The notes beneath the pieces are model-generated. The model saw only the letters and a program-made list of their open reading frames with translations, was not told the origin of the DNA and made no database searches. Source: Clostridium bovifaecis (GTDB lineage: Bacteria > Bacillota > Clostridia > Clostridiales > Clostridiaceae). Taken from it: a DNA stretch of 64,000 nucleotides. Where the stretch lies: the NCBI GenBank assembly GCA_009738435.1, contig CP046522.1, positions 2,201,249 through 2,265,248 of the forward strand. The letters are read 5' to 3'. The position numbers and the translations under genes were made by a program. Shown here one piece after another: positions 53,692 through 64,000 of the stretch (positions within the stretch are counted from its first letter, which is position 1; each line of letters starts with the position of its first letter).

Positions 53692-53805
53692 CTTTACCTC
53701 CCCCTTTCTTTTCGAACAATACTAACTTAACAGAGCCATTCATTTAGAAAACTTCTATATTGTGGCACTAGATTTAAATGCGAAGTCTTATTTATGTTGT
53801 CCCTT

Positions 53806-54558
53806 CTAAAATCCATGTTTTGTTAACCACTCGGACAACTTTTTCTCACGGAATAATTTTATATCCTCGTTACCCTCATATCTTCCCAATATAATTTCAT
53901 CACGGATATTTCCATCCATAAGGTATATCAATCTGCTTGCCCTGGCTGCCACTTTTGCATCATGAGTAACAATGATGACGCTGGTGCCTTCTTCATTAAT
54001 GGAATTGATGATATCCATCACTTCTCTTGTGGTACTGCTATTTAGCGCTCCGGTAGGTTCATCTCCAAATAAAATATCCGGATGATTAATTAGCGCTCGG
54101 CAGATTGCTGCACGCTGCAACTGACCGCCTGAAACCTTTTTAATATCATAACCTGCCACACCAAAAATCCCTGTCTTTTTCATTAGCTCATCAGCATTTT
54201 GATTTACCTTTTCCCTGGACAAGATACCTGCTTTAAATCCAGGGAGTATAATATTATCCCGAATAGATAAGTTTTTTAAAAGATAGGAGTGCTGAAAAAT
54301 AAATCCCATCTGCTTTAGCCTTACTTCACTCATCTTTTCATCGTTAAGCTTTGAAATATCCTTGCCGCAAAACAGCACATTACCGGAAGTAATTTTGTCC
54401 ATTCCACTTATACTATAAAGCAATGTGGATTTTCCAGAGCCAGACTGCCCCATGATTGCTATGAACTCGCCCTCAGCAACCGTAAAGTTAATATTACTTA
54501 ACACCTGTGCATCTTCAAAGCTCTTGCATAAATTCTGCACCTCTAATATTGTTTTCAT
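53806..54558 (-). CDS. ABC transporter ATP-binding protein (MacB/LolD type)
   Basis: The 250-residue protein shows Walker A GQSGSGKST (36–44), signature VSGGQLQRAAI, Walker B ILFGDEPTGAL and the H-loop VTHD. It is closest to the MacB/LolD/BceA group that pairs with FtsX-type permeases, and the permease gene is directly upstream. Start ATG after GGAGGTG. Substrate unknown; bacitracin-type peptide resistance or lipoprotein export are possible. Confidence 0.92.
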   Translation of the reverse strand: MKTILEVQNLCKSFEDAQVLSNINFTVAEGEFIAIMGQSGSGKSTLLYSISGMDKITSGNVLFCGKDISKLNDEKMSEVRLKQMGFIFQHSYLLKNLSIRDNIILPGFKAGILSREKVNQNADELMKKTGIFGVAGYDIKKVSGGQLQRAAICRALINHPDILFGDEPTGALNSSTTREVMDIINSINEEGTSVIIVTHDAKVAARASRLIYLMDGNIRDEIILGRYEGNEDIKLFREKKLSEWLTKHGF

Positions 54559-54576
54559 ACTGCACCTCCAGAGTTT

Positions 54577-56931
54577 CTACTCGTTAATAGTGGAAATAAT
54601 ATTGTACTTTTTGACTGTTCTCACGACAATCCATGTTACCAGCAGTATGAGCAGCATCAGCAACAACGGACAAATAATATATTCGATTACAGCATTAGAA
54701 ATAAGTTCAACCTTCTTAAGCCCAATTCCTGCTATACTTAACGCAGCAGCAACAATCTCTTCTCCTAAGACATCAGTTAAGATAATTCCCGACAAGATGC
54801 CGGCTGCAGAAACGAATCCTATCTTTATCATGTATTGCTTTTTAATATCCTGTTCAGAGAAGCCTATAGCTTTTAAAACTGCTATTTCCGATAAGTCCTT
54901 CGCCAGACGCAGTTTCAAAAACAAAACAGTGATAAGCATTGTTAAACTTAAGCCAATGGTTACAATTGCAAAAACTATGGTCTTAAGCTGCTTTGCAACT
55001 CCGCCCAAAGTTTGGTCAATGAATTTCTCCATAGGGTCTACAGTTATTCCTGCTCCAAGAATTTTATACCATTCACCTGACTTTTTGACCGCTTCTCTAT
55101 TATCATTAAGATTGATTGAAAAGGAATATTTGTTAGCATTGAGTTCTGGAAAATTATATTTTGACTTTGCTGTCTTTCCCCCGCTGGTAACATCCTGATA
55201 GACTCCAGAAACAACAAATTTTTGATCTTTGTTATCAAATAAAAGCGCTATTGTGTCACCGACCGTTTTCCCCATTTCACTAGCGTTAAGATAGGAAATG
55301 GCAACCTCATTTCTCCCTTCAGGAGCCTTTCCGCTAATATACTGCAGCTCATTTCCTGCGTTACCTCCACAGTCTATATACAAATTCATAGGTTTTTTAT
55401 CTTTATTAGTAGTCTTGACACGCACCTTGCGATATTCATAATAATTTTTAATATCCGCGTCCTTTTCCAAAACCTGCTTTACTTTCGCATAGCTGTTTTC
55501 AAGATTTTCCCCATTTTCCACTTCAATCAGAATATCCTCCAGAGAACTTCCCATATAGGTAATAAATTCAGGTGCTTCGAAGGTATTCAACAGATTAACA
55601 GGAATCATTATCATAGATACAGCAATTAACACAACTGCAAACATAATTATCCAGTTTTTAAACGTATAGAAAACTTCATATATTGCCATCAGCCAGTTAA
55701 CAGAAAGCTTCTTTGACTTGTATAATCCATCCTTTATATACCCTTTATTTTTATCAACTCCTTTGCCACTAACCAGAGCATCAACAACTGTAACCTTTTT
55801 AATTTTCTTTAATATTTTTTTGCAATAATAGTCTGTAAGGAAAAAAACCAAGCCGGAAGCTGAAATTGATAATACAAATGCCAAAGGGGACATCTTCATA
55901 TTTCCAAATGTAGTACTGATATGCTTTGTAAATAAACCACTAATCAGTAATGCCAGAATATATCCTGAAATTACACCTGCCAACGCTAGTACCCTGTATT
56001 TATCAAGATAAAAATCCCTTATATGTGTAAATTTTAGCCCAATGGCTTTCATTGTACCGATTTCGCCGATTTCTTCTTCCAAAGCAGCCATAATTGTAAA
56101 CTTGACACAGATAAAAGAAACAATGATTAAAAGTATGCTCACTAGAAGTAAAACAAATACAGTAACGATATCCGTTAAAGCACTCAGCATAAATATTATT
56201 GTATAGGTTACTGCTTGCCCGTCCTGCGGAAGTCCTGCATTTTCATAGGCAGTCTGAAAATCGGCGGCCTCCTTTGGATTCTCAAAATATGCTTCTATGA
56301 GATATTCATTCTCTCCAACTTGACCTTCAAGCTCTTCAAAGTCTTTATTGCTTAAAAGTATTCTTGTAGAGGAAGCTACAGTAGAATTCATAGCAGAATC
56401 CAAAATAAATTCTTTAATTATAAACTCCGACCTGGCACCATTACTGGTCAAAATAACATGATCACCGATTTCCATGCCGTACATTTCCTTTAAAAGTACG
56501 GGAATCCCCATCTCGCCTTTATTAATGGTTACCTTTTCATGTTTAGAATTTAAGAACAAATCCTTGGTTTCGTTCTGCTTTACAAGTCCAATGTCAAGAA
56601 GGCAGTCAGAAAGATTGTACGTATGCCCTTTACCCTCAACAGTAAGACTTTCACCGTAAACATCAATCATTGTAATAGTCTGCTTGTAAGTTATTCCTTG
56701 ATAAGTTGACATAAACTTATCTATTTCCTCTTGATTGATTTTTCCTTTATGCATCTGGATGAAATGAGGCGGCTGTGCAGTCTTATATAATTCAGAAATA
56801 GAGGCAAATGTTTGCAGCGCCATTACCACAGACAGCACTGCAAGACTTGCTGATAACATTATAAATAAAAATAATGCCAGATTAATGATCTTATTTCTTC
56901 TAAAATCACTTTTAACTATTAGCCAATTCAT
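54577..56931 (-). CDS. FtsX-type ABC permease
   Basis: The 784-residue protein begins with a transmembrane helix (about 16–38), a large extracytoplasmic domain (about 45–235), three helices with an EEIGEIGTMKAIG coupling segment, then a second copy of the pattern ending with LSEIAVLKAIGFSEQDI. This is the FtsX/MacB-like double arrangement. No signal peptide or catalytic motif. Start ATG after AGTGGTG. It forms an exporter with the ATPase downstream. Confidence 0.9.
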   Translation of the reverse strand: MNWLIVKSDFRRNKIINLALFLFIMLSASLAVLSVVMALQTFASISELYKTAQPPHFIQMHKGKINQEEIDKFMSTYQGITYKQTITMIDVYGESLTVEGKGHTYNLSDCLLDIGLVKQNETKDLFLNSKHEKVTINKGEMGIPVLLKEMYGMEIGDHVILTSNGARSEFIIKEFILDSAMNSTVASSTRILLSNKDFEELEGQVGENEYLIEAYFENPKEAADFQTAYENAGLPQDGQAVTYTIIFMLSALTDIVTVFVLLLVSILLIIVSFICVKFTIMAALEEEIGEIGTMKAIGLKFTHIRDFYLDKYRVLALAGVISGYILALLISGLFTKHISTTFGNMKMSPLAFVLSISASGLVFFLTDYYCKKILKKIKKVTVVDALVSGKGVDKNKGYIKDGLYKSKKLSVNWLMAIYEVFYTFKNWIIMFAVVLIAVSMIMIPVNLLNTFEAPEFITYMGSSLEDILIEVENGENLENSYAKVKQVLEKDADIKNYYEYRKVRVKTTNKDKKPMNLYIDCGGNAGNELQYISGKAPEGRNEVAISYLNASEMGKTVGDTIALLFDNKDQKFVVSGVYQDVTSGGKTAKSKYNFPELNANKYSFSINLNDNREAVKKSGEWYKILGAGITVDPMEKFIDQTLGGVAKQLKTIVFAIVTIGLSLTMLITVLFLKLRLAKDLSEIAVLKAIGFSEQDIKKQYMIKIGFVSAAGILSGIILTDVLGEEIVAAALSIAGIGLKKVELISNAVIEYIICPLLLMLLILLVTWIVVRTVKKYNIISTINE

Positions 56932-56946
56932 TCACACCACTTCTTT

Positions 56947-57197
56947 CTATATCTCTAATACTTTTTCCGACATAAAGATAAATACAAAAGCAAACATCAA
57001 GAATCCAGCAATGATAAACATTAGCCCGATTCCACGTCCTTCTCCAGTACCAAGAATCATCCCAGCTATAAAAGGTGAGATCAAATACTTGGAATTCCCC
57101 GCAATCTGAACCAAACCGCTTGCTTTGGCATACTCTTCCTCTGAAAAAAGATCAGTAACAGTAGCCTTGTAAGTATGCCCAAGCAGTGTTACAAAGC
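56947..57197 (-). pseudogene. C-terminal remnant of an MFS transporter
   Basis: In one frame the minus strand reads TLLGHTYKATVTDLFSEEEY, AKASGLVQIAGNSKYLISPF, IAGMILG and two final hydrophobic segments ending SEKVLEI before TAG. This matches the last third of a major-facilitator drug-type transporter. The first two-thirds are missing and the fragment lies 36 nt behind a TetR gene, its likely former regulator. Confidence 0.75.
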
Positions 57198-57232
57198 AGA
57201 GTTTATGGTAACACCAATGAGCAAAGGCAGTC

Positions 57233-57862
57233 TTATCGCTGCCAGTACTCAGTAAGTAGCTTCATAAAAAAATCCTCATTAACATCCAGCATCTTCTCAA
57301 GTATGGAAATCAGCGCTGGCATAATCTTCATTTGCGAATCAGCATTTAATTCAAAGATTCCCTCATCAATTAAGGTTAATGATGAGGCCAAGAAAATTTG
57401 CATATACTGCAGAGGATATCTGCAGCTCCAAACTTTCTTTTCAATTCCTTCCTCAATAACCTTAACCAGAATAGGAGCCATAGCTGTAACTATCGAGCTC
57501 AAGGTTTTCTGATGTAATAAAACATTTTCACTTTTATGTATGCTATTGAGTACATCGCCGTCAACTTCGCTAGTAATACGCATTGCCATAAATACACGCA
57601 TGAATTTTTCTTCCGAACTAATACTATCTATCTTAAGTACTTCATTTGCTTTGCTCATTACAATATCAGTATATCGCGATACAACCGCATCTAGAACTTC
57701 TTCTTTAGACCTAAAATAATGATAAAAAGTACCTTTTGCAATACCAATTTCTTTAAGTATGTCATTAACAGTACAATTCTCATATCCTTTTATGTGAAAT
57801 AATTTTTCAGCAGTATCAAGAATTTCATTTCTTCTTTCATCATATTCTTTAGTAATTCTCAT
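57233..57862 (-). CDS. TetR/AcrR-family regulator
   Basis: The 209-residue protein has the TetR helix-turn-helix (CTVNDILKEIGIAKGTFYHYF, about residues 24–44) and a helical C-terminal domain. Start ATG after GGAGTG. A perfect palindrome AGACCGAC/GTCGGTCT lies 23 nt upstream between the promoter and the start, so it probably represses itself. The MFS remnant and the ABC exporter downstream may be, or have been, its targets. Confidence 0.92.
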   Translation of the reverse strand: MRITKEYDERRNEILDTAEKLFHIKGYENCTVNDILKEIGIAKGTFYHYFRSKEEVLDAVVSRYTDIVMSKANEVLKIDSISSEEKFMRVFMAMRITSEVDGDVLNSIHKSENVLLHQKTLSSIVTAMAPILVKVIEEGIEKKVWSCRYPLQYMQIFLASSLTLIDEGIFELNADSQMKIMPALISILEKMLDVNEDFFMKLLTEYWQR

Positions 57863-57884
57863 AATGTCACTCCATTTCTTATAC

Positions 57885-57901
57885 AGACCGACTGTCGGTC
57901 T
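57885..57901. promoter_or_regulatory. Palindromic TetR operator
   Basis: AGACCGAC T GTCGGTCT is a perfect 8-1-8 inverted repeat just downstream of the promoter and just upstream of the TetR gene. This sequence type is typical of TetR autoregulatory sites. Confidence 0.85.
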
Positions 57902-57907
57902 ACAATT

Positions 57908-57936
57908 AGTATACTATTCCTTTTTTTTCCTGTCAA
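57908..57936 (-). promoter_or_regulatory. Promoter of the TetR gene
   Basis: On the minus strand TTGACA (57936–57931) and TATACT (57913–57908) are separated by 17 nt. The operator lies directly downstream. Confidence 0.8.
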
Positions 57937-58040
57937 TAATTAGTTTTAGTATATCCTATTTTAAACCTGAAACGAATTCGTAAGCATTATATTATACTAA
58001 CTATTTTATATAGGATAGGGTACCTTTTAACATAAAATAT

Positions 58041-58076
58041 AAACAGCAGCAATATATGTAAATATCACTGCTGCTC
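58041..58076 (-). terminator. Terminator hairpin with twin at 51536
   Basis: CAGCAGCAATATATG and CACTGCTG-type arms form a stem behind the ABC-F gene. It resembles the hairpin behind the ABC remnant. Confidence 0.6.
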
Positions 58077-58139
58077 TGGATATTATCACCTATAATATCC
58101 CATTATGATCTGTATTAGATAATTTTAAATTTAGGACTA

Positions 58140-59696
58140 CTATATAATTTTCAATGTCCATTCCTCACAATTCCATATTTCAGTTACTAAATCCCTATAA
58201 AATTCCGGCTCATGGCATACAAGTAGTATTGTTCCTTTATATTCCTTTAAAGCACGCTTCAATTCATCTTTTGCATCTACATCAAGGTGATTTGTCGGCT
58301 CATCAAGGATTAATATATTGGTTTCATTATTAATTAATTTTGCAAGCCTAACCTTAGCCGCCTCTCCTCCTGAAAGCACCTTCACCATACTTTCAATATG
58401 TTTTGTTGTAAGACCGCATTTTGCAAGAGCAGCGCGAACCTCATACTGAGTGTATCCAGGAAACTCCTTCCAAAACTCTTCTATGCAAGTATTGGTATTT
58501 CCCTCTCTGCTTTCTTGCTCAAAATAACCAATATATTGGTAATCCCCCAATATCACTTCCCCACTTATTGGTTTAATTTGTCCCATTAAGCTCTTTAGTA
58601 GAGTAGTCTTTCCTAATCCATTGGAACCAACTAATGCTATCTTTTGTCCTCTCTCCATATACAAATTAAGAGGTTTTGTTAGGGGGTGATCATACCCTAT
58701 AACTAAATCCTTAGTTTCAAATATAACCTTTCCTGATGCTCTAGCTGTTTTAAAGTTAAAAGTTGGTTTTGGCTTCTCCTCAGCCAACTCAATTCTCTCC
58801 ATTTTATCAAGCTTCTTTTGTCTAGATTTAGCCATATTAGCAGTAGCTACATTAGCTTTATTTCTTGCAACAAAATCCTCAAGTCTAGCAATTTCCGCCT
58901 GCTGCCTTTCATAAGCTTGTTCTAATTGCTTCTTTTTAGCTTCATATATTCTTTCAAATTCATTATAGTTTCCTACATATCTAGTAAGCTGCCTATTTTC
59001 CACATGGTATATAAGGTTAATTACTGAATTTAAAAATGGAATATCATGAGATATCAATATAAATGCATTTTCATATTCATTTAAAAATCTCTTAAGCCAT
59101 TCAATGTGAGCCTCATCTAAGTAGTTAGTAGGCTCGTCTAAAAGTAGTATATCTGGAGTTTCAAGTAAAAGTTTAGCAAGTAAAACCTTTGTTCTCTGCC
59201 CTCCACTTAGATCTGTTACATCTCTATCTAAACCTATATCTGAAAGTCCAAGACCCTTAGCTGTTTCCTCAATTTTAGCATCGATAACATAAAATCCATT
59301 ATGATCAAGCATATCTTGAATCACTGCTGTTCTTTCAAGCATTTTTTCAAGTTCTTCTGGAGTTACATCTCCCATTTTTTCATAGAGTCCGTTCATCTCA
59401 GCTTCAGCATCAAATAAATATTTGAAAGCTCCTCTTAGAACTTCTCTTATTGTAAGTCCTTTTTCAAGCACAGCATGCTGATCCATATATCCTACTCTTA
59501 CGTTATTAGACCAAAGAACTTGGCCTTCATCCGGCATGAGCTTACTTGTTATAATATTCATGAAAGTAGACTTACCTTCTCCATTTGCCCCTATTAAACC
59601 AACATGTTCTCCCTTTAAAAGCCTAAAAGACACATCCTCAAATATAGCTCTATCTCCAAAACCGTGATTTATATTTTTTACCGTTAGTATACTCAT
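58140..59696 (-). CDS. ABC-F family ATP-binding protein (YkpA/YbiT-like)
   Basis: ABC-F proteins lack membrane domains and act on the ribosome; some protect it from antibiotics. The 518-residue protein has two ATPase halves: GANGEGKST with LSGGQRTK, and GSNGLGKTT with LSGGEAAK, each with ILLLDEPTNYLD / ILILDEPTNHLD. Between them is a charged linker (about 245–315). It has the length and features of the YkpA/YbiT housekeeping group rather than known resistance types, though this is not certain. Start ATG after AAGGAG. Confidence 0.92.
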   Translation of the reverse strand: MSILTVKNINHGFGDRAIFEDVSFRLLKGEHVGLIGANGEGKSTFMNIITSKLMPDEGQVLWSNNVRVGYMDQHAVLEKGLTIREVLRGAFKYLFDAEAEMNGLYEKMGDVTPEELEKMLERTAVIQDMLDHNGFYVIDAKIEETAKGLGLSDIGLDRDVTDLSGGQRTKVLLAKLLLETPDILLLDEPTNYLDEAHIEWLKRFLNEYENAFILISHDIPFLNSVINLIYHVENRQLTRYVGNYNEFERIYEAKKKQLEQAYERQQAEIARLEDFVARNKANVATANMAKSRQKKLDKMERIELAEEKPKPTFNFKTARASGKVIFETKDLVIGYDHPLTKPLNLYMERGQKIALVGSNGLGKTTLLKSLMGQIKPISGEVILGDYQYIGYFEQESREGNTNTCIEEFWKEFPGYTQYEVRAALAKCGLTTKHIESMVKVLSGGEAAKVRLAKLINNETNILILDEPTNHLDVDAKDELKRALKEYKGTILLVCHEPEFYRDLVTEIWNCEEWTLKII

Positions 59697-59837
59697 TTAT
59701 ATTTCTCCTTACGTATAAAATTACACACCCTATAGTTTAAATTATAGAAATATACCTTGTCAAAGGAATTTTAAAAAGAAAATCCTCCAGTTCATATCAC
59801 ATTCTCGTGGCTGCACTAATTGTTATGTAAAAAAACA

Positions 59838-59881
59838 AAGCCATAAGCATAATCCACAAAGTGGACTTATGCCTATGGCAA
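59838..59881 (-). terminator. Terminator behind gdhA
   Basis: GCCATAGGCATAAGTCCAC TTT GTGGATTATGCTTATGGC on the minus strand is followed by TTTGTTTTTTT. Confidence 0.9.
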
Positions 59882-59934
59882 CTTCTAACTCATTTTCCTA
59901 AACTATCTAAACTTCTCTACTTCTAGACTGCTTT

Positions 59935-61541
<1,607 letters not shown>

Positions 61542-61586
61542 AGAGAATGCTCAAAGTGATTATATAATCGCTTTGAGATATTCTCT
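61542..61586 (-). terminator. Terminator behind tcdA
   Basis: AGAGAATATCTCAAAGCGATTAT and ATAATCACTTTGAGCATTCTCT form a long stem with T-rich sequence on the minus strand. Confidence 0.88.
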
Positions 61587-61643
61587 CTAATAACTTTATA
61601 AAATAATTAAGTTTTTAGCCTATAGCTATCCTTAATAAGAATT

Positions 61644-62405
61644 CTAGTCTTCAAACTGCAAAATTGTTCTAATTATTTCTCCAGCCATTATCATGCCAGC
61701 AACGGGAGGCACGAAAGATATACTTCCTGGAATTTGTCTTTTATGTGAACACTTTTTGCTTCCTCCTGTACATACACAACCTTCTTTACAAGTAACAACC
61801 TCTTCTAATTTAGGCTTAATAGGCATTTCTTCTGAATAAACTACTTTAAGCCCCTTCACTCCTCTTTTTCTAAGTTCATATCTCATAACCTTTGCTAACG
61901 GACAAATCTTTGTCTTATAAATATCCGAAACTTTGAAGGCTGTTGGATCCATCTTATTTCCAGTTCCCATACAGCTTATTATGTCTATGCCATTTTCTTT
62001 ACACCAAACTATAGTTGAAAGTTTAGATGAAATAGTGTCTATAGCATCTGCTACAAAGTCTACATCTTCACTTATTATTTCATCTATATTATCTTCTTTT
62101 ATAAAGGTCTCGTAAGCCTGTACATTACATTTCGGGTTTATTTTTAGTATTCTTTCCCTCATAACTTCTACTTTAGATTTGCTTATGGTGTCAAAGCTTG
62201 CATGTATCTGTCTATTTAGATTAGTTAAGCATACAGTATCATCATCAACTATAATTAAATTACCTACTCCAGCTCTTGCTAAAGCTTCTGCCGTAAAACT
62301 TCCTACTCCTCCTAAACCTAAAACTACCACTTTACTATTTTCCAATTTATTTAAACCATCCTTACCAATTAACAGCTCAGTTCTCGAAAATAAATGTTGT
62401 TTCAT
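61644..62405 (-). CDS. tcdA: tRNA threonylcarbamoyladenosine dehydratase (TcdA/CsdL, ThiF/MoeB family)
   Basis: TcdA uses ATP to cyclise t6A to ct6A in tRNA. The 253-residue protein has the Rossmann start VVVLGLGGVGSFTAEALARA, DDDTVCLTNLNRQ and the catalytic region ISCMGTGNKMDP that separates this family from MoeB/ThiF. A Cys-rich segment CKEGCVCTGGSKKCSHKR lies near the end. Start ATG after GGGAGGG. It is followed by its own terminator. Confidence 0.93.
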   Translation of the reverse strand: MKQHLFSRTELLIGKDGLNKLENSKVVVLGLGGVGSFTAEALARAGVGNLIIVDDDTVCLTNLNRQIHASFDTISKSKVEVMRERILKINPKCNVQAYETFIKEDNIDEIISEDVDFVADAIDTISSKLSTIVWCKENGIDIISCMGTGNKMDPTAFKVSDIYKTKICPLAKVMRYELRKRGVKGLKVVYSEEMPIKPKLEEVVTCKEGCVCTGGSKKCSHKRQIPGSISFVPPVAGMIMAGEIIRTILQFED

Positions 62406-62490
62406 AGCGCCCTCCCATATCCTATTTTTCCTATAGGATATATTAAGTAATTATTCTATAAAAGTCAATATATTTTCTATTTAATTTATG

Positions 62491-62535
62491 AAATAAATCA
62501 AGCACCTTCTTTATTTGAAAGTGCTTGATTTATTT
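62491..62535 (-). terminator. Terminator overlapping the stop of the partial gene at 62511
   Basis: AAATAAATCAAGCAC … GTGCTTGATTTATTT has 15-bp arms. The left arm on the minus strand lies inside the last codons, so the gene and its terminator overlap. Confidence 0.85.
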
Positions 62536-64000
62536 TCTATATAACTATTTTCATTAACTAACCTCTTAATTTTTTCAACAAATTCATTGCTTACTCTTTC
62601 AGCTAATTGAAGATTTTCAGATTCAGCATATATTCTGCATAAAGGTTCTTCTGCATCAGGTATAACCAATACCCAAGCATCTTTATAATTAAACTTTACC
62701 CCTTCAATAAGCTCTACAGCTATTTCAGTATTTTCTTCAATTAGATTACGCATAATCCTACCCTTAATGTTCCAAGGACACATAACCTCTTGTTTTTTAT
62801 TATAATATCTAGGAAGCCTTGAAATTATTTTAAATAAAGACAAGTTAGTACCTGCCATTAAGTTTAATGTAAACATAGATATTGCTATTGCATCTAGAGT
62901 AAGTAAATATCCATTTATAATTTCTCTTTTTGTTAAGTTTCTTTCACTATTTATATATTCATCTAAAATACTTTTGTGAGAAGTCTTTGACCTTATAAAT
63001 TTAGCCCCATACATAGTTGCAATTTGTTTAATTGACTCCGATGAAGTGACAGGCACAACTAGTGTATTCATTTTAGAGTACTTTAACATTATAAAATACT
63101 TTAATGCTTCATAAGAATCATCTTTTATTATATTGCCTTTTTCATCTATGAAGATTGCATATTCTCCTTCATCAGAAATGTACACTCCAAAATTAGCTTT
63201 ATTCTCTATAATCTGTTTACTAAAAACAGCCAAGTCTTTTGAAGCTTCATACAACTTAATACCAACCTGTAACTCGCAACAAATACTCATTACAATAGAA
63301 CTTATCAATGGATTCCTAGTACTTAATACTATTTTATACTTTCTATCTCTAATCTCATGAATTTCTAGTTGACTTATAAGAGTTCTAATATAATATTCTA
63401 CGTTATCAGAAAACTGAGTTATATTCTTAAATGCATCTGCTTTTATTCTTCTGAAGTCTTCTCTTATAAAGCTATTCTCTATTTTTCTTTCCATAGACTT
63501 TTCTATATCTATGCCATCTTCATTCATAAATAATAAGGTAATCTTTTGTGAATTATCCTTATCTGTCACAACATGAATTGCTCCACTAACTCCAAAAAAC
63601 TTGACAGCATGCCTTGTCATAACCGTAGTCATTTTTTTCAGATCATAAACTTCTATTCCTATAGATAGTAGACCAGTGGCTAGAGAATATTTAATCATCT
63701 GTGCTGATCCATCATCACTGCAACTTATTGCCACTGTGCTGCCATACTTTAGTAAAGAGCCATAAGCAGAACCTAATTTTGATGCAAATTCAGGCGTTAT
63801 ATCAATATTTATTCCTCCGCTTATACCTCTTTTACCAAATAGGGCTTTATAAAGCTTTCCTCCCCATATAATATTGGATTTTACAACAGTACTTGTCTCT
63901 ATTACTTTATTAGGCCATATTTTAATTCCCGGTTTTACTACAGATTTTGTCTCAACTAAAGTATCATCTCCTAAAGCGGCATCTTCAAATATTGACACTC
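62511..64000 (-). CDS. Partial: sugar nucleotidyltransferase/phosphohexomutase-like fusion, C-terminal part
   Basis: The frame runs off the window end, so the N-terminal nucleotidyltransferase domain is missing from view. What is seen begins with hexapeptide-type repeats (LVETKSVVKPGIKIWPNKVI) and continues as a phosphoglucomutase/phosphomannomutase-like region. The usual catalytic SHNP site is replaced (VTDKDN) and the DGDR metal loop reads DEGEY, so this part is probably not an active mutase. Similar degenerate fusions occur in ManC-like proteins. The GTG at 63998 should not be taken as the start. Confidence 0.78.
   Translation of the reverse strand, partial: VSIFEDAALGDDTLVETKSVVKPGIKIWPNKVIETSTVVKSNIIWGGKLYKALFGKRGISGGINIDITPEFASKLGSAYGSLLKYGSTVAISCSDDGSAQMIKYSLATGLLSIGIEVYDLKKMTTVMTRHAVKFFGVSGAIHVVTDKDNSQKITLLFMNEDGIDIEKSMERKIENSFIREDFRRIKADAFKNITQFSDNVEYYIRTLISQLEIHEIRDRKYKIVLSTRNPLISSIVMSICCELQVGIKLYEASKDLAVFSKQIIENKANFGVYISDEGEYAIFIDEKGNIIKDDSYEALKYFIMLKYSKMNTLVVPVTSSESIKQIATMYGAKFIRSKTSHKSILDEYINSERNLTKREIINGYLLTLDAIAISMFTLNLMAGTNLSLFKIISRLPRYYNKKQEVMCPWNIKGRIMRNLIEENTEIAVELIEGVKFNYKDAWVLVIPDAEEPLCRIYAESENLQLAERVSNEFVEKIKRLVNENSYIENKSSTFK

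Noticed and set aside
54425..55198. Long plus-strand frame opposite the ABC exporter genes
   Set aside because: It is antisense to two well-supported genes and its composition is that of a shadow frame.

Overview
This AT-rich window reads as chromosome from a spore-forming anaerobe of Clostridium sensu stricto. It carries the spore genes spoIIP, gpr, spoIVFA/spoIVFB, a gerK-type germinant receptor and a Spo0B-like gene. It also holds two conserved housekeeping blocks: comEA–comEC–holA–rpsT–gpr–spoIIP–lepA, and spoIVFA–spoIVFB–(radical SAM–rng)–rplU–prp–rpmA–spo0B–obg–yhbY. The divergent gerKB / gerKA–gerKC layout is the one known from C. perfringens. No rRNA, tRNA or CRISPR array was seen.

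Layout. 0–11.7 kb: translation, sporulation and competence genes, with a P-type ATPase that has lost its catalytic motifs. 11.8–17 kb: a D,D-carboxypeptidase, rluD, ridA, an LCP cell-wall ligase, yqeK and nadD. 17–22 kb: the gerK locus, with two tandem gerKC genes and a frameshifted gerKB. 22–32 kb: the yhbY/obg/spo0B/L27/Prp/L21/RNase G/radical SAM/SpoIVF block. 32–41.4 kb: pepF, larA, an AI-2E-type permease, small redox-related proteins, feoAB and a DtxR/MntR regulator. 41.6–59.7 kb is accessory: an AAA+ ATPase / beta-propeller / vWA three-gene operon, oleate hydratase with a TetR regulator, an Rrf2 regulator, a methyltransferase, decayed ABC, MFS and recombinase remnants, an XRE regulator, a CPBP protease, an FtsX-type ABC exporter, a second TetR gene with a perfect palindromic operator, and an ABC-F protein. 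59.9–64 kb: glutamate dehydrogenase, tcdA, and a partial nucleotidyltransferase/phosphohexomutase fusion running off the end.

Main observations: (1) three copies of a ~135-nt element with compensatory base changes in its helices, each beside an intrinsic-terminator hairpin, so probably a structured RNA or an element derived from one; (2) a MoxR-like ATPase, a beta-propeller protein and a vWA protein forming one tight operon; (3) an intact 863-codon P-type ATPase gene with N in place of the phosphorylated D and the other catalytic motifs changed; (4) a gerKC tandem duplication whose spacer still encodes a remnant of the gerKA tail; (5) five genes broken by seven small deletions, all in A/T or TA runs and each restored by adding back one repeat unit, which points to slippage in the genome or errors in the sequence; (6) a Spo0B-like gene at the B. 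subtilis spo0B position.
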